A stretch of 64,000 nt of DNA from CAZIVP01 sp964542915. Lineage in GTDB: Bacteria; Calditrichota; Calditrichia; Calditrichales; Calditrichaceae. Below are positions 8,731-18,450 of the stretch, piece by piece. The position numbers were made by a program, and so were the translations under genes. Numbering within the stretch: position 1 is the first letter of the stretch; each line of letters starts with the position of its first letter. The notes under the pieces were generated by a model that was not told the DNA's origin, ran no database searches, and was given only the letters and a program-made list of their open reading frames with translations. The stretch covers positions 248,001 through 312,000 of the forward strand of contig CAZIVP010000003.1 of assembly GCA_964542915.1 (NCBI GenBank). The letters are read 5' to 3'.

Positions 8731-10194
8731 ATGGAAAATGTCCAATTAGTCCTGTTCCTGCTCATATTCCTGGTCATGGCGCTGGCCATGTTTTTTCGCA
8801 AGATACCCGCCATTATGGCCCTGCCGCTGATGGCATTTTTCATCCCCGTAGCGGGCGGCGTCTCCCTGAATGACACCATACAATTCGTAATCGGCGAAGG
8901 CGCCGTTAAACTCCACAATGCCTACACCGTAGCTTTGTTTGGAAGCATGCTGAGCGTTATGCTTCAGAAAACCGGCGTCGCCGAGGGCTTTATTAAAAAG
9001 GGGGCGGAATTGGCCGGCGATAATCCCTGGATCATTGCCGTTATCATGCTGATGTTGATTACACTGCTCTTTACTACGATGGGCGGCTTGGGCGCCATTA
9101 TCATGGTCGCGACCATTGTATTGCCTATCATGTCCTCCGTGGGCATCGGTCCGATGACGGTTGTCGGCATATTCCTGATCGGGCTCAGCATGGGTGGTAT
9201 TTTGAATCCCGGCAACTGGGCCGTTTATATCGACGTACTGGGCCTGACCGTTGAAAAGATCCGGCCTTTTGCCCTGATTATGTTTGCCATCACTTTTCTC
9301 GGCGCCCTCACTTATATTACCGTCCAATTATTCCGGGACGGCCACGACCTCAATCTGAAGGGCATCCTGCGCACGGCGCTCTTCATTATTTTACTGCTCG
9401 TCGCTGCCGCGTTTCTCTTCAACTATCTACCCGATGATTATCAGTTGTTTATCAAACAATCCTGGTCGGCTGTCATTCGAAGCCTCATGTATTTGATCGG
9501 AGCGGCCATGATTCTGTTGGTTGTCCTGAGTGCGTTGCGACTGATCCGTAACCGCGGCTCCGAACCGCCTGAAATTTACTGGACCGCCTATTTCACACCG
9601 CTTATCCCGCTCTTTTTAATCCTCATTTTTAGTATGAATTTTATCGCCGCATTTATCTGCGGTCTTTTTTATTTGTTTCTTGCAACCTTCCGAAAAGGCA
9701 GCCTGAACACCCTCGTTCGGTCGGTACTGGAAGGCGGCGGCATCGTAATGCCGGCCGTGGCGATGATGTTCGGCATCGGTATGCTTCTGAACGCCATTAT
9801 GGGGCCCGAAGGTTCGTGGCCGGGCGGATGGCCTGTTTTAAATCTGCTGCGGCCGGTAATGGCGCACATCGTTCCGGATTCGGCCCTTTTATACATCCTG
9901 ATCTTCAGTCTGCTCACGCCCTTTGCTCTTTACCGCGGACCGTTGAATATATGGGGAATGGGATACGGGTTGGCTGCGGTGTTTCTGGCCAGCGGTCTCA
10001 ACGCCGGCGCCATCATGGGGCTTCTGCTGGCGGTTGGGCAGGTACAGGGTATCAGCGATCCCACCAACACCCACAATGTCTGGCTTGCCAATGAAATGCA
10101 GCAGGATGTGCAAAAGGTGCTGTGGAATACCATTCCGTACACCTGGATTATTGCCATTCTCGGTTTAACGGCCTCAGCGCTATACTTTTTCTAA
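8731..10194 (+). CDS. Inner-membrane transporter of the ion-transporter (CitMHS/DcuC/GntP-like) superfamily
   Basis: 487 residues with roughly 12 hydrophobic segments and no signal peptide. Features of IT-superfamily permeases are visible: a repeated architecture with re-entrant Gly/Pro loops (TTMGGLGAIIMVATIVLP; GLSMGGILNPGNWAVY) and a second half with QGISDPTNTHNVW. Family members move organic anions such as citrate, gluconate or C4-dicarboxylates with H+ or Na+. The substrate cannot be read from the sequence; the neighbourhood suggests a sugar acid or N-acylated amino sugar. It is the first gene of an operon with the HyuA-like protein (34 nt downstream) and the DUF5009 protein. A putative ROK operator lies 67 bp upstream. 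Confidence 0.8.
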   Translation: MENVQLVLFLLIFLVMALAMFFRKIPAIMALPLMAFFIPVAGGVSLNDTIQFVIGEGAVKLHNAYTVALFGSMLSVMLQKTGVAEGFIKKGAELAGDNPWIIAVIMLMLITLLFTTMGGLGAIIMVATIVLPIMSSVGIGPMTVVGIFLIGLSMGGILNPGNWAVYIDVLGLTVEKIRPFALIMFAITFLGALTYITVQLFRDGHDLNLKGILRTALFIILLLVAAAFLFNYLPDDYQLFIKQSWSAVIRSLMYLIGAAMILLVVLSALRLIRNRGSEPPEIYWTAYFTPLIPLFLILIFSMNFIAAFICGLFYLFLATFRKGSLNTLVRSVLEGGGIVMPAVAMMFGIGMLLNAIMGPEGSWPGGWPVLNLLRPVMAHIVPDSALLYILIFSLLTPFALYRGPLNIWGMGYGLAAVFLASGLNAGAIMGLLLAVGQVQGISDPTNTHNVWLANEMQQDVQKVLWNTIPYTWIIAILGLTASALYFF

Positions 10195-10228
10195 AGGGAC
10201 AGGATCAAATGAACGCACTGCCAAGCTT

Positions 10229-12394
10229 ATGAAAACAAAGCGAAAGATAAAAATCGGAATCGACGTCGGCGGCACCTTCACCCATGCCGTGGCAATCGAT
10301 ATAGCCCGCTATGATATTGCGGGCAAAGCCTGTGTGGCAACGACGCACACAGCCGATGAAGGCGTTGCTCTCGGCGTCGTTCAATCCCTGCAGCACGTAT
10401 TGGAAAACGGAGCGATCGATCCCGATGAAATCATTCTGATTGCCCATTCCACAACGCAGGCAACCAACGCGTTGCTGGAAGGCGACGTGGCTACGGTTGG
10501 CATAGTCGGCATGGGTAAAGGACTGGAGGGTAAAATTGCATCCCGCGACACCAAAGCACAGGATATCGAGCTCTCGCCGGGAAAATTCCTAAATACGCGG
10601 CACGTATATCTGGATGCGAAGAACGGGATCACCAAAGATGAAGCCCGCAAGGCCATAAGCCGGCTGACCGAGGCGGGCGCCGAAGTGATCGTCGCATCCG
10701 AAGCGTTCGGCGTCGATCAACCCGCCAATGAAAAATTAGTCTGCAATACTGCCCGGGAAATGGGCTATTTGGCGACCGCCGCCAGTGAAATTTCCAAACT
10801 CTACGGTTTGCGCATCCGAACCCGTACCGCCGTAATCAATGCCAGCATGATGCCCAAAATGCTGGAAACCGCGGATATGACTGAAAATTCCGTTCGTGAA
10901 AGTCATATTAAAGCCCCGCTGATGATCATGCGCTCCGACGGCGGCATTATGGATATTAATGAGATGCGCAAACGCCCTATCCTTACCATGCTCTCCGGTC
11001 CGGCGGCCGGCGTTGCCGCCGCCCTCATGTACATCAAAGTTTCAGACGCGATTTTTCTGGAAGTGGGCGGCACATCGACGGACATATCGGTAATCAAAAA
11101 CGGCAAACCACAGGTGAAGAGCGCCCAGATCGGCGGCAACCGGCTTTTTTTGCGTACGCTTGATGTACGAACGCTTGGCATCGCCGGCGGTTCGATGCCG
11201 CGCATAAAAGACAACCGCATGGTCGATGTGGGTCCGCGCAGCGCCCATATAGCAAATCTGCATTACATCGCGTTTACCGATCAGGCCGAATTTGACGCCC
11301 CCCAATGGCATACCATGCAGCCCAAAAAGGGCGATCCCGACGATTATCTCTATGTAACGGCGGGCAGCCGGCAGGACAGGCGTTATACCATCACGCCAAC
11401 CGGCGCATCCAATTATCTGGGCTATGTAAAAGACAAAGGTCACGGCGAAGCGAACCCGCAGGCATTGAAGCAATTTTTTGACGCCATGGGTCAATATTTC
11501 AATCGGGATCCGATAGAAGTCGCACGGGAAATCCTGACCATCTCCGCAAACAAAATAAAACCGACGATCAAGCAATTGATACGCGAATACAAACTGGATC
11601 CCGAGATTGTGCGTTTTGTGGGCGGAGGAGGCGGCGCACCGTCTCTTGTGCCCTTCACCGCCGAACTGTTGGGATTCGATCATAAAATTGCGGAGAACAC
11701 AGAAGTAATCTCGGCCATCGGCGCTGCGCTCGGCATCATTCGCGATTCGGTGGAACGCAACATCATCAATCCCAGCGAATCGGATATCATTGCGATTCGC
11801 CAGGAAGCCATGGAGTCGGTACAAAATATGGGCGCCGTACCGGAGTCGATTGAGGTCAGCGTTGAAGTGGATTCCCGCAATAAACGCGTTATCGCGGTGG
11901 CAACCGGCTCCAGCGAAATGCGTACCCGCGATCTGAATATCGAGCCTCTGAGCGATGCGGAATTATTGGAAGTATGCGCTGCATCGTTAAAAGCCCAAAC
12001 ATCGGAATTAACGATTGAAGGTCAGACCAACTTTCTCAGCGCTGTTACACTCACCCGCGAGGAGAAACGTTTTTTCGGGCTCTTCCGGCAGACGAGCAAA
12101 AAGTTGCGCGTCATCGATCGCGAGGGCATCATTAAACTGCAAATAAGCGACTGTGCCGTAAGCGAAACCGATCCCGGCGCGGTTAAACGCGTCGTCTCCG
12201 ATTATATAGAAGATTTGACCTTATACGGCGACGCCGGAGCGCTGGTACCCGATATTTTTATCCTTTTATCCGCCCGTATCATCGATATGACCGGCCTGGT
12301 GCAGGAATCTCAGATAACCGCTCTGATGGATGTAGAATTGAAAGACACGCCGCCCAACGAAAAACTGGTGGTTATCGCGGCGCAGAAAAAATAA
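10229..12394 (+). CDS. Hydantoinase/oxoprolinase-family protein (HyuA-like ASKHA ATPase), no HyuB partner
   Basis: 721 residues. The N-terminal hydantoinase domain begins with the phosphate-1 loop IGIDVGGTFTHAVAID, then HSTTQATNALLEG. The central hydantoinase-A domain has SDGGIMD, LSGPAAGVAAAL, a second phosphate loop (LEVGGTSTDISVIKNG) and GGGGGAPSLVPF near residue 470. A C-terminal extension of about 170 residues is not recognised. HyuA proteins carry out ATP-dependent opening of cyclic amides, usually with a HyuB subunit; no HyuB is present here. It sits between a transporter and a membrane acyltransferase, 9 nt before the latter, in a sugar locus. The natural substrate is therefore open: a lactam-containing amino sugar or a repurposed ASKHA kinase are both speculative. 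Confidence 0.85.
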   Translation: MKTKRKIKIGIDVGGTFTHAVAIDIARYDIAGKACVATTHTADEGVALGVVQSLQHVLENGAIDPDEIILIAHSTTQATNALLEGDVATVGIVGMGKGLEGKIASRDTKAQDIELSPGKFLNTRHVYLDAKNGITKDEARKAISRLTEAGAEVIVASEAFGVDQPANEKLVCNTAREMGYLATAASEISKLYGLRIRTRTAVINASMMPKMLETADMTENSVRESHIKAPLMIMRSDGGIMDINEMRKRPILTMLSGPAAGVAAALMYIKVSDAIFLEVGGTSTDISVIKNGKPQVKSAQIGGNRLFLRTLDVRTLGIAGGSMPRIKDNRMVDVGPRSAHIANLHYIAFTDQAEFDAPQWHTMQPKKGDPDDYLYVTAGSRQDRRYTITPTGASNYLGYVKDKGHGEANPQALKQFFDAMGQYFNRDPIEVAREILTISANKIKPTIKQLIREYKLDPEIVRFVGGGGGAPSLVPFTAELLGFDHKIAENTEVISAIGAALGIIRDSVERNIINPSESDIIAIRQEAMESVQNMGAVPESIEVSVEVDSRNKRVIAVATGSSEMRTRDLNIEPLSDAELLEVCAASLKAQTSELTIEGQTNFLSAVTLTREEKRFFGLFRQTSKKLRVIDREGIIKLQISDCAVSETDPGAVKRVVSDYIEDLTLYGDAGALVPDIFILLSARIIDMTGLVQESQITALMDVELKDTPPNEKLVVIAAQKK

Positions 12395-12403
12395 GCAGGC
12401 CGT

Positions 12404-13834
12404 ATGTCGAATCATCAACCTCTCCGAATGCCTCCCCGCGCTTTAAGCCTCGATGCTCTGCGCGGCTTTGCCATCCTTACCATGATCCTTTCGGGCGTCA
12501 TTCCCTACGGCGTTTTACCGGCCTGGATGTATCACGCCCAAATACCGCCGCCCGACCACACATTAAATCCTGAACTGCCCGGTTTAACCTGGGTCGATCT
12601 GGTCTTCCCGCTGTTCCTGTTTGCTCTGGGCACCGCCATCCCTCTGGCGCTGGGCAAACGCATCAAACAGCAGGTCTCTTATGGTGCAATCGTATGGCAT
12701 ATTCTGGAACGTACCTTACTCCTGGCTTTTTTTGCCGTTTTCCTCCAACACGTGCGTCCTCACATCATTGATCCCGATTTAAGCGCCCGTGCCTGGTTGC
12801 TGGCGCTTGCCGGTTTTGTGATTATGTTTGCCGTTTTCTCCCGCTTTCCGGCCTGGATTCCCAAACGCGGTCAATACGCCGTTAAGATCGCCGGTTGGTT
12901 AGCGGCGGTCGCCATGCTCATCTATCTCCGATATCCGGACGGGCAAGGCTTTTCATTACAACGCAGCGACATTATCATTGTTGTGCTCACCAACGCTTAT
13001 TGCTTTGCATCGTTGCTCTGGCTCATCAGTCGTCAAAGCCATTACATCCGTATCGCCGTTATGGGATTGTTGGTTGCAGCGCGACTGAGCCATGGCGCGG
13101 AAGGTTGGGTGCAATGGTTATGGGAGGCCAGTCCCATTCCTTTTATTTACAAATTCTCATACCTGCAGTATCTCCTGATTGTGATTCCGGGTACGATTGC
13201 GGGCGATTATTTTGTGCAATGGCGGGACCGTTTAAAACTGAAAAACCGGGATATTCAATATACTTCCCGGCATGCCCCGGCTCTCATCGCTTTATTGTTA
13301 CTAATTGTGATCGAAACACTGCTAACGTTACAGGCGCGCTGGTTGCTCATCAATTTGTTTTTGACGTTGCTTTTACTTATCGCGGTTCATTGGTTGCTAC
13401 GCGGCAGCGACCATCCCGACGGACGGTTACTTTCCGTATTATTTCAATACGGCGCCTATTTGCTGGTACTGGGGCTTTTCCTTGAGCCTTTTGAAGGCGG
13501 CATAAAAAAGGATCATGCCACCCTCAGCTATTATTTTGTAACCGCCGGACTTTCCTTCATTATTTTAATGATCTTTACCATTCTCCTCGATTTCCATAAT
13601 ATCAAAACATGGTTGTTGCGTCTGCTGGTCGACAACGGGCAGAATCCGATGATTGCATACGTGGGCTTTGCCAATGTGGTTTGGCCGATTTTGGGGCTTA
13701 GCACTCTGGATGGGCTATTACGGGAATGGACCGTATCACCCTGGTTGGGTTTTGTACGGGGTTGCGCTTATACGCTGTTAACGGCGGTCATGGTCTCGTT
13801 TTTTACACGAAAACGGTTTTTCTGGCGAACCTGA
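12404..13834 (+). CDS. DUF5009 / HGSNAT-like membrane acyltransferase
   Basis: 476 residues and about 11 membrane segments. The N-terminus (LSLDALRGFAILTMILSG) and the loop ending PGLTWVDLVFPLFLFALG are diagnostic of the DUF1624/DUF5009 group related to lysosomal heparan-alpha-glucosaminide N-acetyltransferase. The family is thought to transfer an acetyl group across the membrane onto terminal amino sugars. It is the last gene of the transporter-HyuA operon, 9 nt after HyuA. It converges on nanE: only 5 nt separate the two stops, inside a short palindrome (13830-13844). Location next to NanE and GH94 supports an amino-sugar role; the acceptor is unknown. Confidence 0.85.
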   Translation: MSNHQPLRMPPRALSLDALRGFAILTMILSGVIPYGVLPAWMYHAQIPPPDHTLNPELPGLTWVDLVFPLFLFALGTAIPLALGKRIKQQVSYGAIVWHILERTLLLAFFAVFLQHVRPHIIDPDLSARAWLLALAGFVIMFAVFSRFPAWIPKRGQYAVKIAGWLAAVAMLIYLRYPDGQGFSLQRSDIIIVVLTNAYCFASLLWLISRQSHYIRIAVMGLLVAARLSHGAEGWVQWLWEASPIPFIYKFSYLQYLLIVIPGTIAGDYFVQWRDRLKLKNRDIQYTSRHAPALIALLLLIVIETLLTLQARWLLINLFLTLLLLIAVHWLLRGSDHPDGRLLSVLFQYGAYLLVLGLFLEPFEGGIKKDHATLSYYFVTAGLSFIILMIFTILLDFHNIKTWLLRLLVDNGQNPMIAYVGFANVVWPILGLSTLDGLLREWTVSPWLGFVRGCAYTLLTAVMVSFFTRKRFFWRT

Positions 13835-13839
13835 AATGT

Positions 13840-14538
13840 TCAGGACATAGCTCTGACAAAACGTTTGGTTATCTCCCACGGCCGCGTGATCGCTGTGCCC
13901 ACAACGACGGCATAGGCGCCGCAGTCCAACGCTTCTTTCGCTTCGTGCGGATACCAGATACGCCCTTCCGCCACGACAGGGATTGCGCTTCCGAGTTGTT
14001 CAACCAGCTCCCGGATCAATTGAAAATCCGGTTTACCGTCTTTGTTCTTGTGGCTTGTATATGGCGTATAGCCGGAAAGCGTGGTGGCAATCAGATCAAA
14101 TCCCAATTCCGCTGCCGCTTCGCCTTCCTGAACCGTTGAGATATCGGCCATCAGCGCCATGTTGCTTTCGTTGCGTACCATTCGGATCAGCTCTTTTAAC
14201 GACTGGCCTTGGGGGCGTGGACGTTGGGTGGCATCCATGGCAACGACGTCGGCGTTCGTCGCGAGAAGCGCTTTTAATTCCTTATCGGTTGGCGTTATAA
14301 TGACTTCGGAATCCGCGTAACGATTTTTATAAATGGCTATGACCGGTAGATCCAAAGATGCGCTTATGGCCCGGACATTTTGCGGCAAATTCGTTCGAAT
14401 GCCCACAGCGCCTCCTATAGCGGCTGATTGCGCCATGGCAACCAGATATTCCGGTTTGGCCATAGGTTCGGGCGGCTCGGATTGGCATGAAACGATAAGG
14501 CCGCCTCTGATTGTATCCAGCATTTCGTATTTCTCCAT
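13840..14538 (-). CDS. nanE: N-acetylmannosamine-6-phosphate 2-epimerase
   Basis: 232 residues, full length for NanE TIM barrels. Motifs include LIVSCQSEPPEP at the N-terminus, GIRTNLPQNVRAI, IAIYKNRY (catalytic Lys), VVAMDATQRPRP, MADISTVQEG, TTLSGYT, VVAEGRIWYP (catalytic Glu) and AYAVVVGTAITRP. The enzyme interconverts ManNAc-6-P and GlcNAc-6-P in the cytoplasm. The ATG follows the GH94 stop by 4 nt (TAA-GGTC-ATG), so it is translationally coupled to GH94. No sialate lyase (NanA), ManNAc kinase or NagA/NagB is in the window, so the source of ManNAc-6-P is not explained locally. Confidence 0.95.
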   Translation of the reverse strand: MEKYEMLDTIRGGLIVSCQSEPPEPMAKPEYLVAMAQSAAIGGAVGIRTNLPQNVRAISASLDLPVIAIYKNRYADSEVIITPTDKELKALLATNADVVAMDATQRPRPQGQSLKELIRMVRNESNMALMADISTVQEGEAAAELGFDLIATTLSGYTPYTSHKNKDGKPDFQLIRELVEQLGSAIPVVAEGRIWYPHEAKEALDCGAYAVVVGTAITRPWEITKRFVRAMS

Positions 14539-14542
14539 GACC

Positions 14543-16960
14543 TTACCCCATTATCACACGGACATGTACGGCGGTTTTATCCTTCAACAAATGCTGCATA
14601 TCCGGATGGTTCAAATCGATCATTCCACAGGCAATGGGCTGATTTTCCACCCGCATTTCCTTAACGCCTTTTTGTACTTTATTCGGGTTGGAAACGTCAA
14701 TATGATAGGTTTTGCCGCGGAAGACGCGCTTCACCTCAAATGAAGACCACTCCGACGGTACGCAGGGATCGATAACCAATCCCCGGTAATCGGGGCGTAT
14801 GCCCAGAATATAATCGATACCGTCGCGCAGCATCCAGGCCGATGAACCGGTAAGCCAGGAATGGCTGGCCTGTCCGTAAGTTTTGTGATCGGGACTGGTA
14901 ACATATTCGGCGTACACATACGGTTCCACTTCATAGCGGTCTATATCGATGACCGGATTCATAGGCAGCGCCTTTTTATAGATTTGAAATGCGCGATCGC
15001 CATGCCCAAGGAGACATTCGGCTAATATCGCCCAGCTTACGGGATGATTGAATACGGCGCCGTTTTCCTTTTTACCCGGAACACAGCGGGTGGCCAGGCC
15101 GATTCGGTCGTCTATGCGGGTGTATGGCGGATGTAAAATCTTCGGCCCCTTATCCGTTTCAAGATGCTGTTTTACCGATGCCATACATTGTTCGCCGCGC
15201 CCGTTATCAGCCACGCCGCTGATGACCGCCCAGCTTTGCGTATTTAGAAACAGTTTGCCTTGTTCGTTTTGATCCGAACCGATAACATCGCCTTCGTCGC
15301 TTGTACCGCGGATGTACCAGGCGCCGTCCCAGCCATGTTGATTGATGGCGGTCGCAATACGTTCGTATGCGTGCCTGTAATAGGCCTCATCTTCGTTTTT
15401 CTTCAGAAAAGCGCTTAAATGTTTCATCTCTTTCAGAATATAGGCCAAAAACATCGTAACCCATACGCTCTCGCCGCGTCCTTTCCGTCCCAGATAATCC
15501 AGTGTATCATTCCAATCGCCGGGCCCGAATTTAGCAAGAGAGCGTTCAGTAAGATTGGATAACGTAAACGAGACGGCGCGCCGCATATGCTCATAAATGG
15601 TTCCGCTATCCTCGTCATAGAAAGGGCGTTTTTTCTCAAGAAAATCAAAATCTCCGGTTTCCTTTAGATAGACGGTAACAGCCAGCGGCAACCACAACGG
15701 TGTATCGGAGTGACCGGTGCGTTCGCCCGTTCGGGACAAAGGATGATACAGATGAAACGTACTACCGTCGCTAAATTGATATTGCGCCATTTCCTGAATC
15801 CGTTTGCGGACCCAGGCCGGGCGGGCTATTACGGGTCCCATCAGGTCCTGGCAGGCGTCGCGATAGCCGCGACCGAACAGCAAACCGCCGTGATGGTATG
15901 ATGCGTCTCTGGAAAACTTGAAGGTTACCGACGATTGGTATTGGTTCCAGACATTGAGCATCGTATTCATGTCGTCATCCGGCGTCCGCACCTGAACATG
16001 ATCGAGGTAATCGTCCCATTCCGCGCGCAAGTTTTGGAAAGCACCGTCAACGGTATTCAAATTCCGGTATTTTTGCAACAGAGTACGGGCGTTCTGCCGA
16101 TACGCATTTCGAGGAACGATCCCCATCAGGAACGCTATGGATTTTTCTTCAGATGGCTGTAGCCTCACTTCTGTTTGTAAAGCCGCCACGGCGTCACCGG
16201 CGGTTATCTCGGAATTGCTGCACTTTCCCCGTTCAACATTAATCGGATTCCGTTCCGAACGCCAGCGTCCGATAAAGGCTTCTTTGCTGCCGTCCCATCC
16301 CTTCACCTTCTCGCTGCAGGCAAAACAGACAACCTTATCCCAGGCTTCATTGGCCTGTTCCACGGTGGGACCGCTGTAACGCACCCAGTAACGCTTGGAA
16401 GCGAACAGCGTTTCATCATTCTTATCAAAGAAAACCTCATTAAAATGCTGATCGTTGGGTTGGTTGATCAAATCCACAAGCGCATGACCCAACGCGAGCT
16501 CTGCGAACGCAAAAATATCAAGAACGACAGGCGACCGGTTGTGGTTGATAAGGGTTAACTTCCATATTTCCAGATCGTCTTCGGGTGGAATGAAATAGAG
16601 CATACGGTGTTCGATTCCGGCAAATTGCGAATCAATCCGGGTATAGTACATACCATGGCGACATTCATAGCGCTCCAGTTCGGTTTCGGTCGGTTGCCAG
16701 GTGGGCGACCAGTAGTTGCCCGTTTCGGCGTTTCTTAGCAGTATGTACCGACCCGGTCGATCCATGGGCATTGAATTATAACGCCAGCGGGTAATACGGC
16801 TGTCTCTCGGACTCTCATAGAAACTATAGCCGCCGCCCGTATGGGAAATCAAGCCGTTGTAGCGACCGTTCGACAGATAATTCACCCACGGCGCAGGCGT
16901 ATCGGGTTTTGTGATAATAAATTCCTTACGATCCTTCGAAAATGTTCCGTATCGCTCCAT
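14543..16960 (-). CDS. GH94 disaccharide phosphorylase (cellobiose/chitobiose phosphorylase family)
   Basis: 805 residues, usual length for GH94. The N-terminal beta-sandwich contains WVNYLSNGRYNGLISHTGGG and YSFYESPRDSRITRWRYN. The (alpha/alpha)6 catalytic part carries GRGYRDACQDLMG, the catalytic acid region DWND at 482-485, and the C-terminal HSWLTGSSAWM and GLVIDPCVPSEW. GH94 enzymes cleave a beta-linked disaccharide with phosphate to give a sugar-1-phosphate. The phosphohexomutase upstream and nanE downstream suggest an N-acetylated product such as GlcNAc-1-P, as for chitobiose phosphorylase. Cellobiose-type specificity remains possible. There is no signal peptide, so it acts in the cytoplasm on an imported disaccharide. 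Confidence 0.92.
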   Translation of the reverse strand: MERYGTFSKDRKEFIITKPDTPAPWVNYLSNGRYNGLISHTGGGYSFYESPRDSRITRWRYNSMPMDRPGRYILLRNAETGNYWSPTWQPTETELERYECRHGMYYTRIDSQFAGIEHRMLYFIPPEDDLEIWKLTLINHNRSPVVLDIFAFAELALGHALVDLINQPNDQHFNEVFFDKNDETLFASKRYWVRYSGPTVEQANEAWDKVVCFACSEKVKGWDGSKEAFIGRWRSERNPINVERGKCSNSEITAGDAVAALQTEVRLQPSEEKSIAFLMGIVPRNAYRQNARTLLQKYRNLNTVDGAFQNLRAEWDDYLDHVQVRTPDDDMNTMLNVWNQYQSSVTFKFSRDASYHHGGLLFGRGYRDACQDLMGPVIARPAWVRKRIQEMAQYQFSDGSTFHLYHPLSRTGERTGHSDTPLWLPLAVTVYLKETGDFDFLEKKRPFYDEDSGTIYEHMRRAVSFTLSNLTERSLAKFGPGDWNDTLDYLGRKGRGESVWVTMFLAYILKEMKHLSAFLKKNEDEAYYRHAYERIATAINQHGWDGAWYIRGTSDEGDVIGSDQNEQGKLFLNTQSWAVISGVADNGRGEQCMASVKQHLETDKGPKILHPPYTRIDDRIGLATRCVPGKKENGAVFNHPVSWAILAECLLGHGDRAFQIYKKALPMNPVIDIDRYEVEPYVYAEYVTSPDHKTYGQASHSWLTGSSAWMLRDGIDYILGIRPDYRGLVIDPCVPSEWSSFEVKRVFRGKTYHIDVSNPNKVQKGVKEMRVENQPIACGMIDLNHPDMQHLLKDKTAVHVRVIMG

Positions 16961-17004
16961 AGCCTATCCATATCCTTTTTCATTTATCGTTCGTAAAATG
17001 CACA

Positions 17005-18450
17005 TTAGCGTACTTTTTGATCTCCGCTGATACGTTTTTTCCCTTCACTGATGATTGCATCCGCATTTGCTTCGGAATGCGAACCCACATAAACACGAGC
17101 CAGCGGTTCGGTTTGTGAAACACGTATTAACATCCACGAGTCGTCATCAAAATAAAACTTGATGCCATCGACGGTTGTAACCTTTTGCACACGATGCTTG
17201 CCAATAAAGGCAGGTGGATTGGAGCGTAATACCTCCAGGTTGGCTGAAAGTATGTCGGTATTGTAATAATGATCGATTCGTTTATAAGCAAAGGGACCGA
17301 ATCGTTGCCTTAATTCCTTGACCTTTTCCCGGATGGTTGTCTTTTGTGTGCCGAGCATTTCCAACACCAGTAAAGCCGACAACAGTCCGTCACGTTCGGG
17401 CAGATGATTCTTATAGCCGAAACCGCCGCTCTCTTCACCTCCGATTAAAACATCTTCGTCAAGCATTCTCTCGGTAACATGTTTAAAGCCAACGGGCACT
17501 TCCCGTACGCTCATTCCGTGCTGTTCGGCCATACGGTCGATGGTATCGGCCATGGACGTCGTACGTATGGCTGTTCCCGACCCGTTTCGGCTTTTAATCA
17601 GGTATTCGAATAACATCGGCATCAGATCATGCAGTTGCACAAATTCACCTTCGCCGTCAACCACGCCTAAGCGATCCGCGTCGCCGTCGAATGCGATGCC
17701 CAGTTCGGCGTTTTTTTTTCGCACGGCCCGCCGGAGGGTCTTTAGGTTCGCCATGATGGGTTCCGGCGGCCGGCCGCTAAACAAAGGGTGAATCGTATTC
17801 TGGACTATCGCTAACGGCGACGCCATTTCTTCCGTAAGGTACTGCCATATTCCGGTTGCCGCTCCGTGCATGGTTGCAATCACTACCCGATTCGACATCG
17901 TCCGGATGTCGGAGAGATTCAGATATTGTTTCAAGTGGGCTTTATAATCATCCAGAAAATCCGCCTCTTCCAGATAACGGTTAATCAGGTTGGAATCCCG
18001 CCGGATGGCTTCCCGATATAAATGCGCTTCGATGCGTTTCATTTCACGGTCCAGAACCGGCCCGCCGTATATATCTTTAAATTTGATCCCGTTATACTGC
18101 GGTGGATTGTGGCTGGCTGTTATCATAACCCCGCCTTCCAACGCCCGGTGTTTTACCGCATGCGCCAGGACGGGCGTCGGAATGTGGGATGGACTCAGTA
18201 AGACATGGATGCGGTTCGAGGCCAGAACCTCGGCAAAAGCCCGCCCAAATTCTGCGGAGAGAAAGCGTGTATCGTATCCGATTGCCGCCTGCGCTTCGTT
18301 ATTAAACCTTTCTTTCATATATCCGGCATAGGCTTGCGCAACGGCGCGAACATTATCGAATGTGAAATCATCCGCAATAATCGCCCGCCAGCCATCGGTG
18401 CCAAATTGTATTTTCTGCAAATCCATTCTCCGATTCTTCAATAGAGCCAT
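17005..18450 (-). CDS. Phosphohexomutase (phosphoglucomutase/phosphomannomutase family)
   Basis: 481 residues; the ATG at 18426 is an alternative start. All four domains show their motifs: FGTDGWRA near the start, the phosphoserine loop MITASHNPPQYNGIKF (Ser113), the metal loop DGDADRLGVVD, the sugar loop GGEESGGFGYKN, and a phosphate loop RVSQTEPLARVY. The last differs from the usual RxSGTEP by Gln for Gly. It interconverts hexose-1-P and hexose-6-P. It lies 44 nt upstream of GH94 in the same direction and would convert the phosphorolysis product, Glc-1-P or GlcNAc-1-P, into the 6-phosphate. It is the first gene of the pgm-GH94-nanE operon. Confidence 0.92.
   Translation of the reverse strand: MALLKNRRMDLQKIQFGTDGWRAIIADDFTFDNVRAVAQAYAGYMKERFNNEAQAAIGYDTRFLSAEFGRAFAEVLASNRIHVLLSPSHIPTPVLAHAVKHRALEGGVMITASHNPPQYNGIKFKDIYGGPVLDREMKRIEAHLYREAIRRDSNLINRYLEEADFLDDYKAHLKQYLNLSDIRTMSNRVVIATMHGAATGIWQYLTEEMASPLAIVQNTIHPLFSGRPPEPIMANLKTLRRAVRKKNAELGIAFDGDADRLGVVDGEGEFVQLHDLMPMLFEYLIKSRNGSGTAIRTTSMADTIDRMAEQHGMSVREVPVGFKHVTERMLDEDVLIGGEESGGFGYKNHLPERDGLLSALLVLEMLGTQKTTIREKVKELRQRFGPFAYKRIDHYYNTDILSANLEVLRSNPPAFIGKHRVQKVTTVDGIKFYFDDDSWMLIRVSQTEPLARVYVGSHSEANADAIISEGKKRISGDQKVR

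Noticed and set aside
8746..9327. 193-codon minus-strand frame opposite the transporter
   Set aside because: His/Asp/Gln-rich composition typical of the antisense of a membrane protein.
13830..13844. Palindrome CCTGAA-ATG-TTCAGG between two convergent stops as a bidirectional terminator
   Set aside because: Only 6-bp arms, lies within both stop codons, and no T-run follows on either strand.
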